A program made the position numbers and the translations under genes. A stretch of 12,552 nt of DNA from NCBI GenBank assembly GCA_947374105.1, contig CANCAO010000017.1, positions 1 to 12,552 of the forward strand, written 5' to 3'. The notes under the pieces were generated by a model. It saw only the letters and a program-made list of their open reading frames with translations, ran no database searches and was not told the DNA's origin. Within the stretch, counting starts at the first letter, position 1; each line of letters opens with the position of its first letter. Positions 1 through 8,233 of this stretch are shown in pieces. Origin of the DNA: Comamonadaceae bacterium. Its GTDB lineage: Bacteria; Pseudomonadota; Gammaproteobacteria; Burkholderiales; Burkholderiaceae_C.

Positions 1-147
1 CCCTTCCCGGATGCCCTGCGTGGCAAATACCAGTGCCATACCCAAGCTGACTTGAGTGCTCTGCGGGCAACTGGTTGTGACCACGCCTTTGCCTCTGTGC
101 AGACCGGCGTGGCTGACTACGTTAAGTGGTTGTCCAACATGGCCTGA
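1..147 (+). CDS. hldD: ADP-L-glycero-D-manno-heptose 6-epimerase, C-terminal end (partial)
   Basis: Only the last 48 residues and the TGA stop are in the window; the gene begins upstream. The frame reads [10 protein letters not shown], then a [12 protein letters not shown] segment, then GVADYVKWL near the end. This matches the C-terminus of HldD (RfaD), where E. coli has FPDKLKGRYQ..TQADLTNLRAAG. The enzyme is a cytoplasmic NADP-dependent short-chain dehydrogenase-like epimerase that converts ADP-D-glycero-manno-heptose to the L-glycero form for the LPS inner core. The Rossmann fold and catalytic residues lie outside the window, so integrity cannot be judged. In many Burkholderiales a comEA-like gene follows hldD, and that order is kept here. 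Identification is from remembered family sequence. Confidence 0.88.
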   Translation, partial: PFPDALRGKYQCHTQADLSALRATGCDHAFASVQTGVADYVKWLSNMA

Positions 148-297
148 CGCCAGTTCGGCTTTGTCGCGATCAGATTTATTTTGTATTGATTGATCGAGCC
201 CTATCGCGTCAACCAAGTGAGGCTCAGCTCCGTTGAGATCCTGGCTTCGATAGTGATTGAAGTCAGTCTCTAAATTTAAACCCTTAGGAGTTCATCC

Positions 298-855
298 ATG
301 TTGAAGAAAATTTTGGCTCTGCTTGCCATGTTGTATGCGGCTCTCAGCTTTGCTGCCGTTGATGTCAACAAAGGCACAGCCGCCGATCTGGACGGCATCA
401 AAGGCATTGGCCCAGCGATTTCCACCAAGATTGTGGACGAGCGTAATAAAGGCAACTTCAAAGACTGGAACGACTTCATCAGCCGCGTCAACGGCATCGG
501 TGACAAAAGTGCAGCGAAACTCTCTGAAGCGGGTTTGACCGTTAACGGCTCGGGTTTCGCTGGCGCAGCAGCACCTGCGGTTAAAGCCGCAGCCAAGCCC
601 GCTGTATCCGCCGCGGCCCCTGCCGCCGCTCCAGCTGTAGCCCCTGCTGCCAAGGAAGAAAAGAAAGATGCCAAGGCCGATGCCAAAGCACAGAAAGAAG
701 CTGACAAGAAAGTCAAAGCAGATGAAAAGCAGAAAAAATCTGACGAAGCCAAGGCTAAAAAAGAGGCCGACAAAAAGGCCAAGGCTGATGCCAAAGCTTC
801 AAAAGACACTAAGCCCGCGGCCAAAGATGACAAAGCCGAAGCACCTAAAAAGTAA
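298..855 (+). CDS. ComEA-like exported helix-hairpin-helix DNA-binding protein with Ala/Lys-rich tail
   Basis: A 185-residue protein. Residues 1-20 look like a signal peptide (KK, hydrophobic LALLAMLYAAL, SFAA, with cleavage likely before V21). Residues 21-83 form a ComEA-type double helix-hairpin-helix module: VDVNKGTAADL, the hairpin GIKGIGPAIS (33-42), and a second hairpin NGIGDKSAAKL (65-75). These motifs bind the DNA backbone without sequence specificity, and ComEA homologues retain incoming DNA in the periplasm. From about residue 86 the protein becomes low complexity, first Ala/Pro, then Lys/Ala/Asp/Glu. A unit resembling KEADKKxKAD occurs at 133-142 and 155-164. Short single-domain ComEA-like proteins usually end soon after the second hairpin, so the roughly 100-residue tail is an extension. 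The start is supported by AGGAG at 286-290, seven bases before ATG. No convincing promoter is seen in the 150-bp gap after hldD. The DNA-uptake role is inferred from the family. Confidence 0.85.
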   Translation: MLKKILALLAMLYAALSFAAVDVNKGTAADLDGIKGIGPAISTKIVDERNKGNFKDWNDFISRVNGIGDKSAAKLSEAGLTVNGSGFAGAAAPAVKAAAKPAVSAAAPAAAPAVAPAAKEEKKDAKADAKAQKEADKKVKADEKQKKSDEAKAKKEADKKAKADAKASKDTKPAAKDDKAEAPKK

Positions 856-870
856 TTCGCCTGATCTCAC

Positions 871-898
871 AAAAAACCCGCTACTCGGCGGGTTTTTT
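871..898. terminator. Bidirectional Rho-independent terminator between convergent genes
   Basis: A perfect 11-bp inverted repeat, AAAAAACCCGC (871-881) and GCGGGTTTTTT (888-898), encloses a six-base loop. It has a T run on the plus strand and a matching T run when read on the minus strand. It lies 16 bases after the ComEA-like stop and about 36 bases after the oxoprolinase stop on the opposite strand, so it can end both transcripts. Confidence 0.9.
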
Positions 899-933
899 TA
901 TGCCTTGATGCGATCTACAAACACCGTCGCAGA

Positions 934-3900
934 CTAAGTCTTCTCGCCATAACCACCACCCCCTGGCGTATGGATCTCAAACACATCGCCAGGCTTCATA
1001 TCGGCCTGCCCGATGTGCCCCAGCACCTCGACCGTGCCGTCAGTTCGCACCACCCGGTTGATGCCAACCTGACCGCTTTGCCCCCCGGCCATACCGAAAG
1101 CACGGTGCACCCGCCCGTTGGAGAGAATGCTGGCCGTCATCTCTTCTAAAAACCGCACCCGGCGCACCCCACCATCACCGCCACGCCATTGACCCGCACC
1201 ACCCGAACCTTGGCAAATCTCAAAACTCTCTAGCCGCACGGGAAAGCGAAACTCCAACACCTCCGGGTCGGTCAAGCGTGAGTTGGTCATGTGCGTCTGT
1301 ACCACGCTCGTGCCATCAAAATCGGGGCCTGCACCCGAGCCACCCGAGATGGTCTCGTAGTACTGGTGGGTCGCATTGCCAAAGGTGAAGTTGTTCATGG
1401 TGCACTGGCTCGCGGCCATCAAACCCAGCGCACCATACAGCGCATTAGTGATGCAGCTTGAGGTCTCTACATTGCCTGCCACCACCGACGCTGGCGGGTT
1501 CGGGTTCAACATTGAGCCCGCAGGGATGATGACCTTGAGGGGCTTGAGACAACCCGCGTTGAGCGGGATGTCGTCGTTCACCAGCGTGCGGAATACATAG
1601 AGCACTGCGGCCATGCACACCGCTGTGGGGGCGTTGAAGTTGTTACTCTGCTGCACAGATGTGCCGGCGAAGTCAATCTCTGCGCTGCGATTTGTCGCGT
1701 CCACCCGAATCGCCACCTGAATCTGAGCCCCATTGTCCAGCGGCAACGTGAAAGCCCCGTCTTTGAGCTGCATGATCACGCGGCGCACCGACTCTTCGGC
1801 GTTGTCTTGCACATGGCCCATATAGGCCTGCACCACGTCCAGCCCGAAGTGCGCCACCATCTTGCGCAGCTCTTGCACGCCCTTCTCGTTGGCCGCAATC
1901 TGCGCCTTCAAGTCCGCCATGTTTTGCTGCGGGTTGCGCGAGGGGTAGGCCCCGCTTTGCAGCAGCGCCAGCATTTCGGCTTCTCGCAACACACCGCGCT
2001 CGACGAGTTTGAAATTATTGATCTGCACGCCTTCTTCTTCAATGCGCGTGGAAAACGGCGGCATGGAGCCCGGTGTGATTCCACCGATGTCGGCGTGGTG
2101 ACCTCTGGAGCCGACGTAGAAAGTGGGTTGTGTGGCCTCTGCCTCGGACGATGCACTCAAAAACACCGGCGTGATCACGGTCACGTCCGGCAAATGCGTG
2201 CCGCCGTGGTAGGGGTCATTGAGCACGTAAACATCGCCGGGCTGCATCTTGCCTGCGTTCTCGGCAATCACCGTTTTGATGCTCTCCCCCATGCTGCCCA
2301 GGTGCACCGGCATGTGCGGTGCGTTGGCAATCAAGTGGCCTTGCGCGTTAAACAATGCACACGAAAAGTCCAGCCGCTCTTTGATGTTGACCGAGTACGC
2401 TGTGTTTTGCAATTGCAAGCCCATTTGCTCGGCAATGTTCATGAAGAGGTTGTTGAAGACCTCCAGCATCACCGGATCGACCTCCGTGCCTGCTGCAAAT
2501 TTAATAGCACGTTGTGCACTTCTTACAAGGCTTAGGTGCTCAAACTCCGTCAAAGTTGCCGTCCAACCCGGCTCCACCACCGTGGTGGCATTCTGCTCAG
2601 CAATGATGGCCGGGCCCGCAATTACATCACCGGCCCGCAAGTCCTGACGCAGCACCAAAGTAGCCTGATGCCATTGGCCACCGGAGTACATGGGAACTCC
2701 ATCACGCACCTCGGCGCGGCGCGGCAGTTCACGCGGTGGATGGATGGTGAAGCGCTGCTCGGTTGGTGCATCCCCCGGCAGCACCGCCTCCACCGACACC
2801 GCTTCCACCATCAAGACCTTGCCCGGCATAAGGAAAGAGAAGCGCTGTTGGTAAGCCTGCTCGAACGCGCTGACGATACTGTCCAGCGGCCCAAACTTCA
2901 CCACCAGCGCCGAGTCCGTGCCCTGGTAGCGCACATGCACACGGCGGTGCACGCTCACCTCACCCAGGCTGAGCTGTTGACGCGTCAACTCCTCGCACGC
3001 AGCGTCGGTCAGTGCGTCCAGGCGCTGCGTGATCTGTAGCAGTGACGCGTCTGACAAGGCCAACTCCACGGCCTGCTCTCGAATCACGTTTTGATCGGCC
3101 AGCCCCATGCCATAGGCCGAGAGCACACCGGCCAATGGGTGCACTAAGACTTGCGTCATACCCAAGGCATCGGCCACCAGGCAGGCATGCTGTCCGCCAG
3201 CCCCACCAAAACACTGCAAGGTGTAGCGGGTGACATCGTAACCACGTGCCACCGATATTTTTTTGATGGCATTAGCCATCTGCTGCACCGCGATGCTGAT
3301 GAAACCTTCGGCCACCTCTTCGGCCGGGCGACCGGTTTGCAGCGCCAGTGCGTTGAACTTTTCACGCACCACGTCCGCATCCAGTGCCTCATCGCCCTGG
3401 GGGCCAAACACCTTGGGGAAATAAGCGGGCTGCACCTTGCCCACCATCACATTCGCATCCGTCACGGCCAGCGGGCCACCGCGCCGATAACTGGCTGGCC
3501 CTGGGTTGGCTCCAGCGCTTTGCGGCCCCACGCGAAAGCGCGCACCGTCAAAGGCGAGTAATGATCCGCCACCCGCCGCCACCGTGTGGATGCTCATCAT
3601 GGGTGCACGCATGCGCACACCCGCCACCTGGGTTTCAAACTCGCGCTCAAACTCACCCGCGTAGTGCGACACATCGGTGGATGTACCGCCCATGTCAAAA
3701 CCAATCACACGACCATGCCCAGCCACCGCAGCGGTGCGGGCCATGCCCACAATACCCCCGGCTGGGCCGCTCAAAATGGCGTCTTTGCCAGCAAAAGATT
3801 GCGCATCCGTCAGACCGCCGGACGACTGCATGAAGAACAACTTCACCCCCGGCATCTCCGCCGCCACCTGATCGACATAGCGCCGCAAAATCGGCGACAA

Positions 3901-4554
3901 ATAAGCATCCACCACCGTGGTGTCGCCCCGGCTCACCAGCTTCATCAACGGGCTGGTCTGGTGCGAGGTGCTGATCTGCGTGAAGCCCAACTCCCGCGCA
4001 ATACCCTGCGCTGCCAGCTCATGCGCGGTGAAGCGATAACCGTGCATGAACACAATCGCCACGCTGCGCAGACCGCGTGCATAGGCTGCGGCCATTTGGG
4101 TGCGCAGAGCTGCCACGTCCAGCGCCTGCACCAACTCACCTTGAGCACCGATGCGCTCATCGGCCTCGATCACTTCTTTGTAGAGCAACTCGGGCAATAC
4201 GATGTGTCGCTCAAACAGGCGCGGGCGATTTTGGTAGCCAATGCGTAAGGCATCCCGAAAGCCGCGCGTAATGACCAGCAGCGTGTCGTCGCCCTTGCGC
4301 TCCAGCAAGGCGTTGGTGGCCACGGTGGTACCCATTTTCACGCAGGCCACCAGCACGGAGGTGATGAGCTGGCCCGGCTGCAAGCCCAGCATATGGCGCA
4401 TGCCTGCGACTGCGGCGTCTCGATACTGCTCGGGGTTATCCGACAGCAGCTTGTGGGTGGTGAGCGTGCCATCCGGGCGCTTGGCCACGATGTCGGTGAA
4501 GGTGCCGCCCCGGTCTATCCAGAACTGCCAGCGTTGTTGAAATGAATTGCTCAT
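934..4554 (-). CDS. 5-oxoprolinase (ATP-hydrolysing) / hydantoinase family protein, HyuA-HyuB fusion
   Basis: A 1206-residue cytoplasmic enzyme, near the length of eukaryotic OPLAH (about 1290). It joins both subunits of the hydantoinase/oxoprolinase family. The N-terminal HyuA half (about 1-670) has ASKHA-type phosphate motifs: DRGGTFTD at 14-21, SSGGL 244-248, LSGPAGG 261-267, [10 protein letters not shown] 285-294, then [17 protein letters not shown] 450-466 and [13 protein letters not shown] 472-484. The HyuB half (about 692-1206) has [12 protein letters not shown] 779-790, GHHADIGG 818-825 (His/Asp clusters typical of the metal site) and a C-terminal PGGGGYG. The family opens cyclic amides using ATP; for 5-oxoproline the product is L-glutamate. 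The gene starts four bases after the regulator stop with no strong ribosome site, so the two are probably one operon with coupled translation. Residues about 674-689 at the domain junction have unusual base composition (see repeat). Specificity for 5-oxoproline rather than hydantoins is inferred from the single-chain form and the adjacent TRAP system. Confidence 0.9.
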   Translation of the reverse strand: MSNSFQQRWQFWIDRGGTFTDIVAKRPDGTLTTHKLLSDNPEQYRDAAVAGMRHMLGLQPGQLITSVLVACVKMGTTVATNALLERKGDDTLLVITRGFRDALRIGYQNRPRLFERHIVLPELLYKEVIEADERIGAQGELVQALDVAALRTQMAAAYARGLRSVAIVFMHGYRFTAHELAAQGIARELGFTQISTSHQTSPLMKLVSRGDTTVVDAYLSPILRRYVDQVAAEMPGVKLFFMQSSGGLTDAQSFAGKDAILSGPAGGIVGMARTAAVAGHGRVIGFDMGGTSTDVSHYAGEFEREFETQVAGVRMRAPMMSIHTVAAGGGSLLAFDGARFRVGPQSAGANPGPASYRRGGPLAVTDANVMVGKVQPAYFPKVFGPQGDEALDADVVREKFNALALQTGRPAEEVAEGFISIAVQQMANAIKKISVARGYDVTRYTLQCFGGAGGQHACLVADALGMTQVLVHPLAGVLSAYGMGLADQNVIREQAVELALSDASLLQITQRLDALTDAACEELTRQQLSLGEVSVHRRVHVRYQGTDSALVVKFGPLDSIVSAFEQAYQQRFSFLMPGKVLMVEAVSVEAVLPGDAPTEQRFTIHPPRELPRRAEVRDGVPMYSGGQWHQATLVLRQDLRAGDVIAGPAIIAEQNATTVVEPGWTATLTEFEHLSLVRSAQRAIKFAAGTEVDPVMLEVFNNLFMNIAEQMGLQLQNTAYSVNIKERLDFSCALFNAQGHLIANAPHMPVHLGSMGESIKTVIAENAGKMQPGDVYVLNDPYHGGTHLPDVTVITPVFLSASSEAEATQPTFYVGSRGHHADIGGITPGSMPPFSTRIEEEGVQINNFKLVERGVLREAEMLALLQSGAYPSRNPQQNMADLKAQIAANEKGVQELRKMVAHFGLDVVQAYMGHVQDNAEESVRRVIMQLKDGAFTLPLDNGAQIQVAIRVDATNRSAEIDFAGTSVQQSNNFNAPTAVCMAAVLYVFRTLVNDDIPLNAGCLKPLKVIIPAGSMLNPNPPASVVAGNVETSSCITNALYGALGLMAASQCTMNNFTFGNATHQYYETISGGSGAGPDFDGTSVVQTHMTNSRLTDPEVLEFRFPVRLESFEICQGSGGAGQWRGGDGGVRRVRFLEEMTASILSNGRVHRAFGMAGGQSGQVGINRVVRTDGTVEVLGHIGQADMKPGDVFEIHTPGGGGYGEKT
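2495..2536 (-). repeat. Degenerate Comamonadaceae-type interspersed repeat inside the oxoprolinase gene
   Basis: On the plus strand this AT-rich patch reads AAATTTAATAGCACGTTGTG and ends CAAGGCTTAGG, standing out from GC-rich neighbouring sequence. It shares 15 of 20 aligned bases with a second copy (TTTAATAGC at 2500-2508 versus 9611-9619, GCAC at 2516-2519 versus 9627-9630). It resembles the small 'AATAGC..CTTGCGC...AAG.GCTAGAGG' element I recall as common in Comamonadaceae genomes. It is read in frame as residues about 674-689, between the HyuA and HyuB halves. Family membership is from memory, not a search. Confidence 0.5.
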
Positions 4555-4558
4555 GAGA

Positions 4559-5110
4559 TTAAAGGCTCGCCGCTGAGCGAGCAGCCTGGTCGTAAATGCC
4601 AGAAAGCAGTCGCAGCAAACGGGCGAGTTCGCCGATGTCGCGGTTTAAATCGTGATTAGCATTGAGGGCATCAATCAGGCACGACTCACGAATTTCACGG
4701 TAGCGACTAACGTACTCACGCCCGCTATCGGTGGAGGCATACGTCACGTCTTTGCCGTTTTTACTGGAAACTACGACATTCAAATTTTGCAGCTTCTTAA
4801 GCGAGTAATTGATGAGGTGCGTGTCCTCCACATTCATGATGAAGCAAATGTCAGCCAAGCGTTTATTGCGAGCCCGGTGTGTGACATGGTGAAGCACCAA
4901 AACATCCAAGGGCATCAGATCTTTCAGGCCCGCTGCACTCATACAGTGAACCACCCAACGGTGAAAGGCGTTGCCCGCCACGATCAGGCCGAACTCAAAC
5001 TCGCTCATCTCGGAACTTTTGGGTGATACCAAATGAGCCGAAGAGACGATAGGCAACAGCGGTGCCCCCCCCGCAGGTAGGGTGATCGGCAAGGCGGTTT
5101 TTTTGACCAT
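4559..5110 (-). CDS. Winged-helix (MarR-like, COG5631-type) transcriptional regulator
   Basis: A 183-residue cytoplasmic protein from ATG at 5110. Residues 1-33 are a Pro/Ala-rich, probably disordered leader. The conserved body begins MSEFEFGLIVAGNAFHRW (35-52), typical of the MarR-like family I know as COG5631. A winged helix spans about 65-146: MPLDVLVLHHVTHRAR, LADICFIMNVED, a recognition helix around HLINYSLKKLQNL (98-110), and a wing through VVSSKNGKDVTY. The chosen start has GGAG seven bases upstream. A longer frame to a GTG at 5176 is rejected because that codon lies inside the spacer of the gene's own predicted promoter. The stop is four bases from the oxoprolinase start, so this is the first gene of that operon. 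It most likely controls itself, the oxoprolinase and the divergent TRAP genes. The effector is unknown; 5-oxoproline or glutamate would be logical. Confidence 0.82.
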   Translation of the reverse strand: MVKKTALPITLPAGGAPLLPIVSSAHLVSPKSSEMSEFEFGLIVAGNAFHRWVVHCMSAAGLKDLMPLDVLVLHHVTHRARNKRLADICFIMNVEDTHLINYSLKKLQNLNVVVSSKNGKDVTYASTDSGREYVSRYREIRESCLIDALNANHDLNRDIGELARLLRLLSGIYDQAARSAASL

Positions 5111-5155
5111 CTGAATACTCCGTTGCAGCAATGAGAAGCCACTTGAATAATTTCG

Positions 5156-5180
5156 AATTGTAGTTATTAAGACCACAATT
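5156..5180. promoter_or_regulatory. Candidate operator overlapping the regulator promoter
   Basis: An inverted repeat AATTGT (5156-5161), 13-base spacer, ACAATT (5175-5180) covers the predicted -10 element and the spacer of the minus-strand promoter. A protein bound here would block the regulator's own transcription, as expected for autoregulation. Arms are short and the region is AT-rich, so chance is possible. Confidence 0.35.
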
Positions 5181-5186
5181 TATCAA
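5157..5186 (-). promoter_or_regulatory. Predicted sigma-70 promoter of the regulator-oxoprolinase operon
   Basis: On the minus strand, TTGATA (plus 5181-5186) and TACAAT (plus 5157-5162) each match the -35 and -10 consensus at five of six positions, with an 18-base spacer. Transcription would begin near 5150, giving a leader of about 40 bases before the ATG at 5110. This is the best promoter match in the window. Confidence 0.6.
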
Positions 5187-5241
5187 CATTTCATTGACAT
5201 TTAGGGAAAATACCTAGCTAAGAATTTCAAATGCGACTTAC

Positions 5242-5257
5242 ATTCAGAATCTTGAAT
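5242..5257. promoter_or_regulatory. Second short palindrome upstream of the TRAP operon
   Basis: ATTCA (5242-5246) and TGAAT (5253-5257) form a perfect 5-bp inverted repeat around six bases, 26 bases before the TRAP receptor ATG. The size suits a winged-helix dimer site. On the plus strand TTGACA occurs at 5194-5199, but no good -10 lies at 16-18 bases, so the TRAP operon may need activation. This is suggestive only. Confidence 0.25.
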
Positions 5258-5283
5258 TGCCACAAAACTTAACCGGAGTTTTC

Positions 5284-6270
5284 ATGAATCCTCGTCTGTT
5301 GCCTCTCTCCACCACCACAGCCTTGATCGGCCTGAGCTTGTGCGCCTCCAGTGTGGCCGCGCAGACCAAGTGGGACTTGCCTGCCGCCTACGCCACCAGC
5401 AGCTTTCACAGCGAAAATCTGGTGCAGTTCGCCAGCGATGTGGACAAGGCCACTGCAGGCAAGCTCAAGATCGCGGTGCACGCCAACGCCTCGCTGTTCA
5501 AGGCCAATGAAATCAAGCGCGCCGTGCAAGGCGGGCAAGCGCAGATTGGCGAAATTTTATTGGCCAATTTTGAGAATGAAAACCCGATTTACGGTGCTGA
5601 CGGTGTGCCCTTTCTGGCCAGCAGCTACGCTGAGGCCAAAAAACTTGCCAACGCACAAAAACCCACACTCGACAAACTGCTGGCCGCACAGGGCATGAAA
5701 CTGCTCTACACCGTGGCCTGGCCACCGCAGGGCATTTTTATCAACAAAGAAATTGGCTCGGTGGCCGAAATGCGCGGCCTCAAGTGGCGCGCCTACAGCC
5801 CCGCCACCGCCAAGATCGCCGAACTCATTGGCGCGCAGCCCGTCACCATACAGGCTGCCGAGCTGTCGCAGTCCCTGGCCACGGGCGTCATCAACAGCTA
5901 CATGAGCTCAGGTGCCACCGGCTACGACACCAAAACCTACGAGAGCATCAAGTACTTCTACGACACCCAAGCTTGGTTGCCCAAGAACGCGGTGATCGTC
6001 AACAAAAAAGCTTTTGACGCACTTGACCCTGCCTCTCAAGCGGGTCTGCTCAAGGCCGCCTCAGAAGCCGAAACCCGGGGCTGGAAGGTGAGCCAGGAAA
6101 AGAACGACTGGTACGCCAAAGCCCTGGCTGACAAGGGCATGAAGATCGTCAAGCCTTCCCCCAAACTCCTGGCCGACCTCAAGCAAGTGGGCAGCATCAT
6201 GCTGGCCGATTGGCAGAAAAAAGCCGGGCCTGATGGCGCGGAACTGCTGGCCAATTTCAACAAAAAATAA
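5284..6270 (+). CDS. TRAP transporter periplasmic substrate-binding protein (DctP family)
   Basis: A 328-residue protein with a signal peptide at 1-26 (hydrophobic TALIGLSLCASSVAA, cleavage likely before Q27). The mature part has the DctP fold: WDLPAAY at its start, an FHSENLVQFASDV helix, and an ELSQSLATGVINSYMSS segment (193-209) in the second lobe. The conserved arginine that in this family salt-bridges the substrate carboxylate is probably R169, in GLKWRAYSP. The ATG at 5284 has GGAG five bases upstream and puts the signal peptide at the N-terminus; a TTG at 5257 would add nine unlikely residues. It is the first gene of a three-gene operon divergent from an oxoprolinase. A pyroglutamate-binding DctP group is known (Bordetella pertussis DctP6 and DctP7), which fits, but the ligand here is inferred from context only. 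Confidence 0.9.
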   Translation: MNPRLLPLSTTTALIGLSLCASSVAAQTKWDLPAAYATSSFHSENLVQFASDVDKATAGKLKIAVHANASLFKANEIKRAVQGGQAQIGEILLANFENENPIYGADGVPFLASSYAEAKKLANAQKPTLDKLLAAQGMKLLYTVAWPPQGIFINKEIGSVAEMRGLKWRAYSPATAKIAELIGAQPVTIQAAELSQSLATGVINSYMSSGATGYDTKTYESIKYFYDTQAWLPKNAVIVNKKAFDALDPASQAGLLKAASEAETRGWKVSQEKNDWYAKALADKGMKIVKPSPKLLADLKQVGSIMLADWQKKAGPDGAELLANFNKK

Positions 6271-6279
6271 GCCTTGACC

Positions 6280-6813
6280 ATGCGCCGGTTTCTGGATCGC
6301 CTCTATCTCGCCTCGGCGGCACTTGGTGCCACCTTTATTTTGCTCATCATGCTGCTGATGGTGGGGCAAAGCGTGGCGCGTGAGTTTGGCGTCAGAACCG
6401 GTGCGATCAACGACATCGTGGCCTGGTTTTGCGCTGCGGCTTCCTTCTTTGCCATGGCGCATGCCTTCAAACACGGTGACTTTGTACGGGTGACGCTGCT
6501 GTTGGATTCACTGCCTGCACGCCTACGCCGAGTGCTGGAAATCACCTCGCTCCTGATCGCCAGCGTGGCCGTGGCTTACCTCACGTTTTGGGCTAACCGC
6601 TTCACCTACGAGAGCTGGCTGTTTGAAGAAAAAGCCCAGGGCCTGCTGCCTATTCCCATCTGGATTCCGCAAGCCAGTTTTGCACTAGGCTCCATCCTCT
6701 TGCTGGTGGCGGTGCTGGACGAACTCATCATCGTGCTGCGCGGACACAAGCCCAGCTACGTCACCGCCGTTGAAGAGCGTCACGCGCACGGTGACTTCTC
6801 TTCGGACATCTAG
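6280..6813 (+). CDS. TRAP transporter small permease (DctQ family)
   Basis: A 177-residue inner-membrane protein with four predicted membrane segments at about 12-33, 44-66, 86-106 and 128-153. Between segments two and three it carries HAFKHGDFVRVTLLLDSLP, the characteristic DctQ loop. The small subunit partners the large permease and docks the loaded receptor; transport is driven by a sodium or proton gradient, not ATP. The start is nine bases after the receptor stop. I see no good ribosome site before ATG 6280, and a TTG at 6274 is the only nearby alternative, so translation is probably coupled to the gene upstream. The length is normal for the family. Confidence 0.87.
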   Translation: MRRFLDRLYLASAALGATFILLIMLLMVGQSVAREFGVRTGAINDIVAWFCAAASFFAMAHAFKHGDFVRVTLLLDSLPARLRRVLEITSLLIASVAVAYLTFWANRFTYESWLFEEKAQGLLPIPIWIPQASFALGSILLLVAVLDELIIVLRGHKPSYVTAVEERHAHGDFSSDI

Positions 6814-6827
6814 GGCCTATTCACACC

Positions 6828-8138
6828 ATGGACATTTTGCTCATTGGGGGCTTGCTGCTCATCATCATGATGGTGCTGCTGACTGGCGGCGTCTGGATCG
6901 CCATGACGCTGGCCATTTGCGGCTGGGTGGGTCAGGCGTTTTTCACCAGCACATCGCCCGGCAACAACCTGTTTTCATCCTTCTGGGAGTCCAATGCCTC
7001 ATGGGAGTTGGCCGCGCTGCCGCTGTTCATCTGGATGGGGGAGATTTTGTTTCGCACCCGGCTCAGCGAGGATATGTTCGAGGGCCTGCGCCCCTGGCTC
7101 AACCGTGTGCCGGGGCGGCTCATGCACACGACCATTTTGGGTTGCGGCATTTTTGGCTCGGTCTCGGGCTCATCAGCCGCCACCTGCGCCACCATCGCCA
7201 AGGTCGCCCTGCCCCAACTCCTCAAGCGCGGCTACAACGAGCAGCTCGCCATTGGCTCACTGGCCACGGCAGGCACGCTGGGCATTTTGATTCCACCGTC
7301 CATCACCATGGTGGTCTATGCCGTGGCGGCAGACGCGTCCATCATCCGCATTTTTCTGGCGGGTTTTCTGCCTGGCTTCCTGCTCATGATGCTGTTCAGC
7401 GGCTACATCATGTGGTGGAGTTTGCGCCACCCTGACCTGGTGCCACCGGCCGATCCACCCACCACATTCATGGAGAAAATCCGCCTCTCGGGCAATCTGC
7501 TGCCCTGCACGGCGCTGATCATTTTTGTAGTCTGGGTCTTGATTGCCGGGTATGCCACCGCCACCGAATGCGCGGCCTACGGCGTGCTGGGCTCGCTAGG
7601 CTTAGCCGCCTGGAGTCGCTCCCTCACCTGGGCCAATTTTTGCGAAGCGCTGATGGGCACGACCCGCACCAGTTGCATGATCATGTTCATATTGGCCGGT
7701 GCGGCCTTTCTCACCAAGACCATGGCCTTCACCGGCATCCCGCGCGAGCTGGCCGAATGGGTCAACGCCATGCAGCTCTCGCCCCTGGCGCTGATCGCGG
7801 TGCTGACGGTGGTTTACCTGATTTTGGGCACAGCACTAGACGGCATCTCCATGATCGTGCTAACCAGCGCGGTGGTGCTGCCCATGATCCAGAAAGCAGG
7901 GTTTGATCTGATCTGGTTTGGCATTTTCATCGTGCTGCTGGTGGAGATTGCCGAGGTCACACCCCCGGTGGGCTTTAACCTCTTCGTGCTGCAAAACATG
8001 ACCGGCAAAGACAGCAACACCATCGCACGGGCCGCCATTCCCTTCTTTGGCTGCTTGGTGGTGTGCATCGTGCTGATCACCGTGTTCCCGCAGATCGTCA
8101 CTATCGTGCCTGATCTGGTGATGGGCAAAGCGCGTTAA
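6828..8138 (+). CDS. TRAP transporter large permease (DctM family)
   Basis: A 436-residue, highly hydrophobic inner-membrane protein of normal DctM length, expected to have about 11-12 membrane segments. Landmarks are SGSSAATCATIAKVALP (113-129), GSLATAGTLGILIPPS (143-158), GYATATECAAYG (241-252), GTALDGISMIVLT (334-346) and EIAEVTPPVGFNLFV (373-387). The GTLGILIPPS and TPPVGFN stretches are the clip regions that line the transport site. It couples ion entry to solute uptake together with the small permease. ATG 6828 is 14 bases after the small permease stop and has only a weak AGGG at 6812-6815, overlapping that stop. It closes the operon; no T-tailed terminator is seen before rdgC. Confidence 0.92.
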   Translation: MDILLIGGLLLIIMMVLLTGGVWIAMTLAICGWVGQAFFTSTSPGNNLFSSFWESNASWELAALPLFIWMGEILFRTRLSEDMFEGLRPWLNRVPGRLMHTTILGCGIFGSVSGSSAATCATIAKVALPQLLKRGYNEQLAIGSLATAGTLGILIPPSITMVVYAVAADASIIRIFLAGFLPGFLLMMLFSGYIMWWSLRHPDLVPPADPPTTFMEKIRLSGNLLPCTALIIFVVWVLIAGYATATECAAYGVLGSLGLAAWSRSLTWANFCEALMGTTRTSCMIMFILAGAAFLTKTMAFTGIPRELAEWVNAMQLSPLALIAVLTVVYLILGTALDGISMIVLTSAVVLPMIQKAGFDLIWFGIFIVLLVEIAEVTPPVGFNLFVLQNMTGKDSNTIARAAIPFFGCLVVCIVLITVFPQIVTIVPDLVMGKAR

Positions 8139-8233
8139 AGCAAGGAACATGCAGGAGCGCTGAGACTAAGCGCCACGCGTTTCCACTAAGATGGCGTCCC
8201 TCAGCCTAGCGCCACCCCACACCAAGGAAACCT

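Noticed and set aside
276..833. 185-codon open frame antisense to the ComEA-like gene
   Set aside because: It mirrors the low-complexity Ala/Lys coding sequence as Ala/Ser/Phe/Leu runs, has no recognisable domain, and the sense frame has a clear ribosome site, signal peptide and DNA-binding motif.
1807..2535. 242-codon plus-strand open frame inside the oxoprolinase gene
   Set aside because: It is His/Arg/Cys-rich, with the composition of a shadow frame over GC-rich coding DNA; the oxoprolinase on the other strand has unbroken family motifs throughout.
5111..5176. Longer regulator start at GTG 5176
   Set aside because: No ribosome site, and the codon lies upstream of the predicted -10 element; ATG 5110 has GGAG at good spacing and precedes the conserved region.
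8157..8173. GCGCT/AGCGC stem after the TRAP operon as a terminator
   Set aside because: Only 5 bp with a self-complementary core and no T run; too weak to call.
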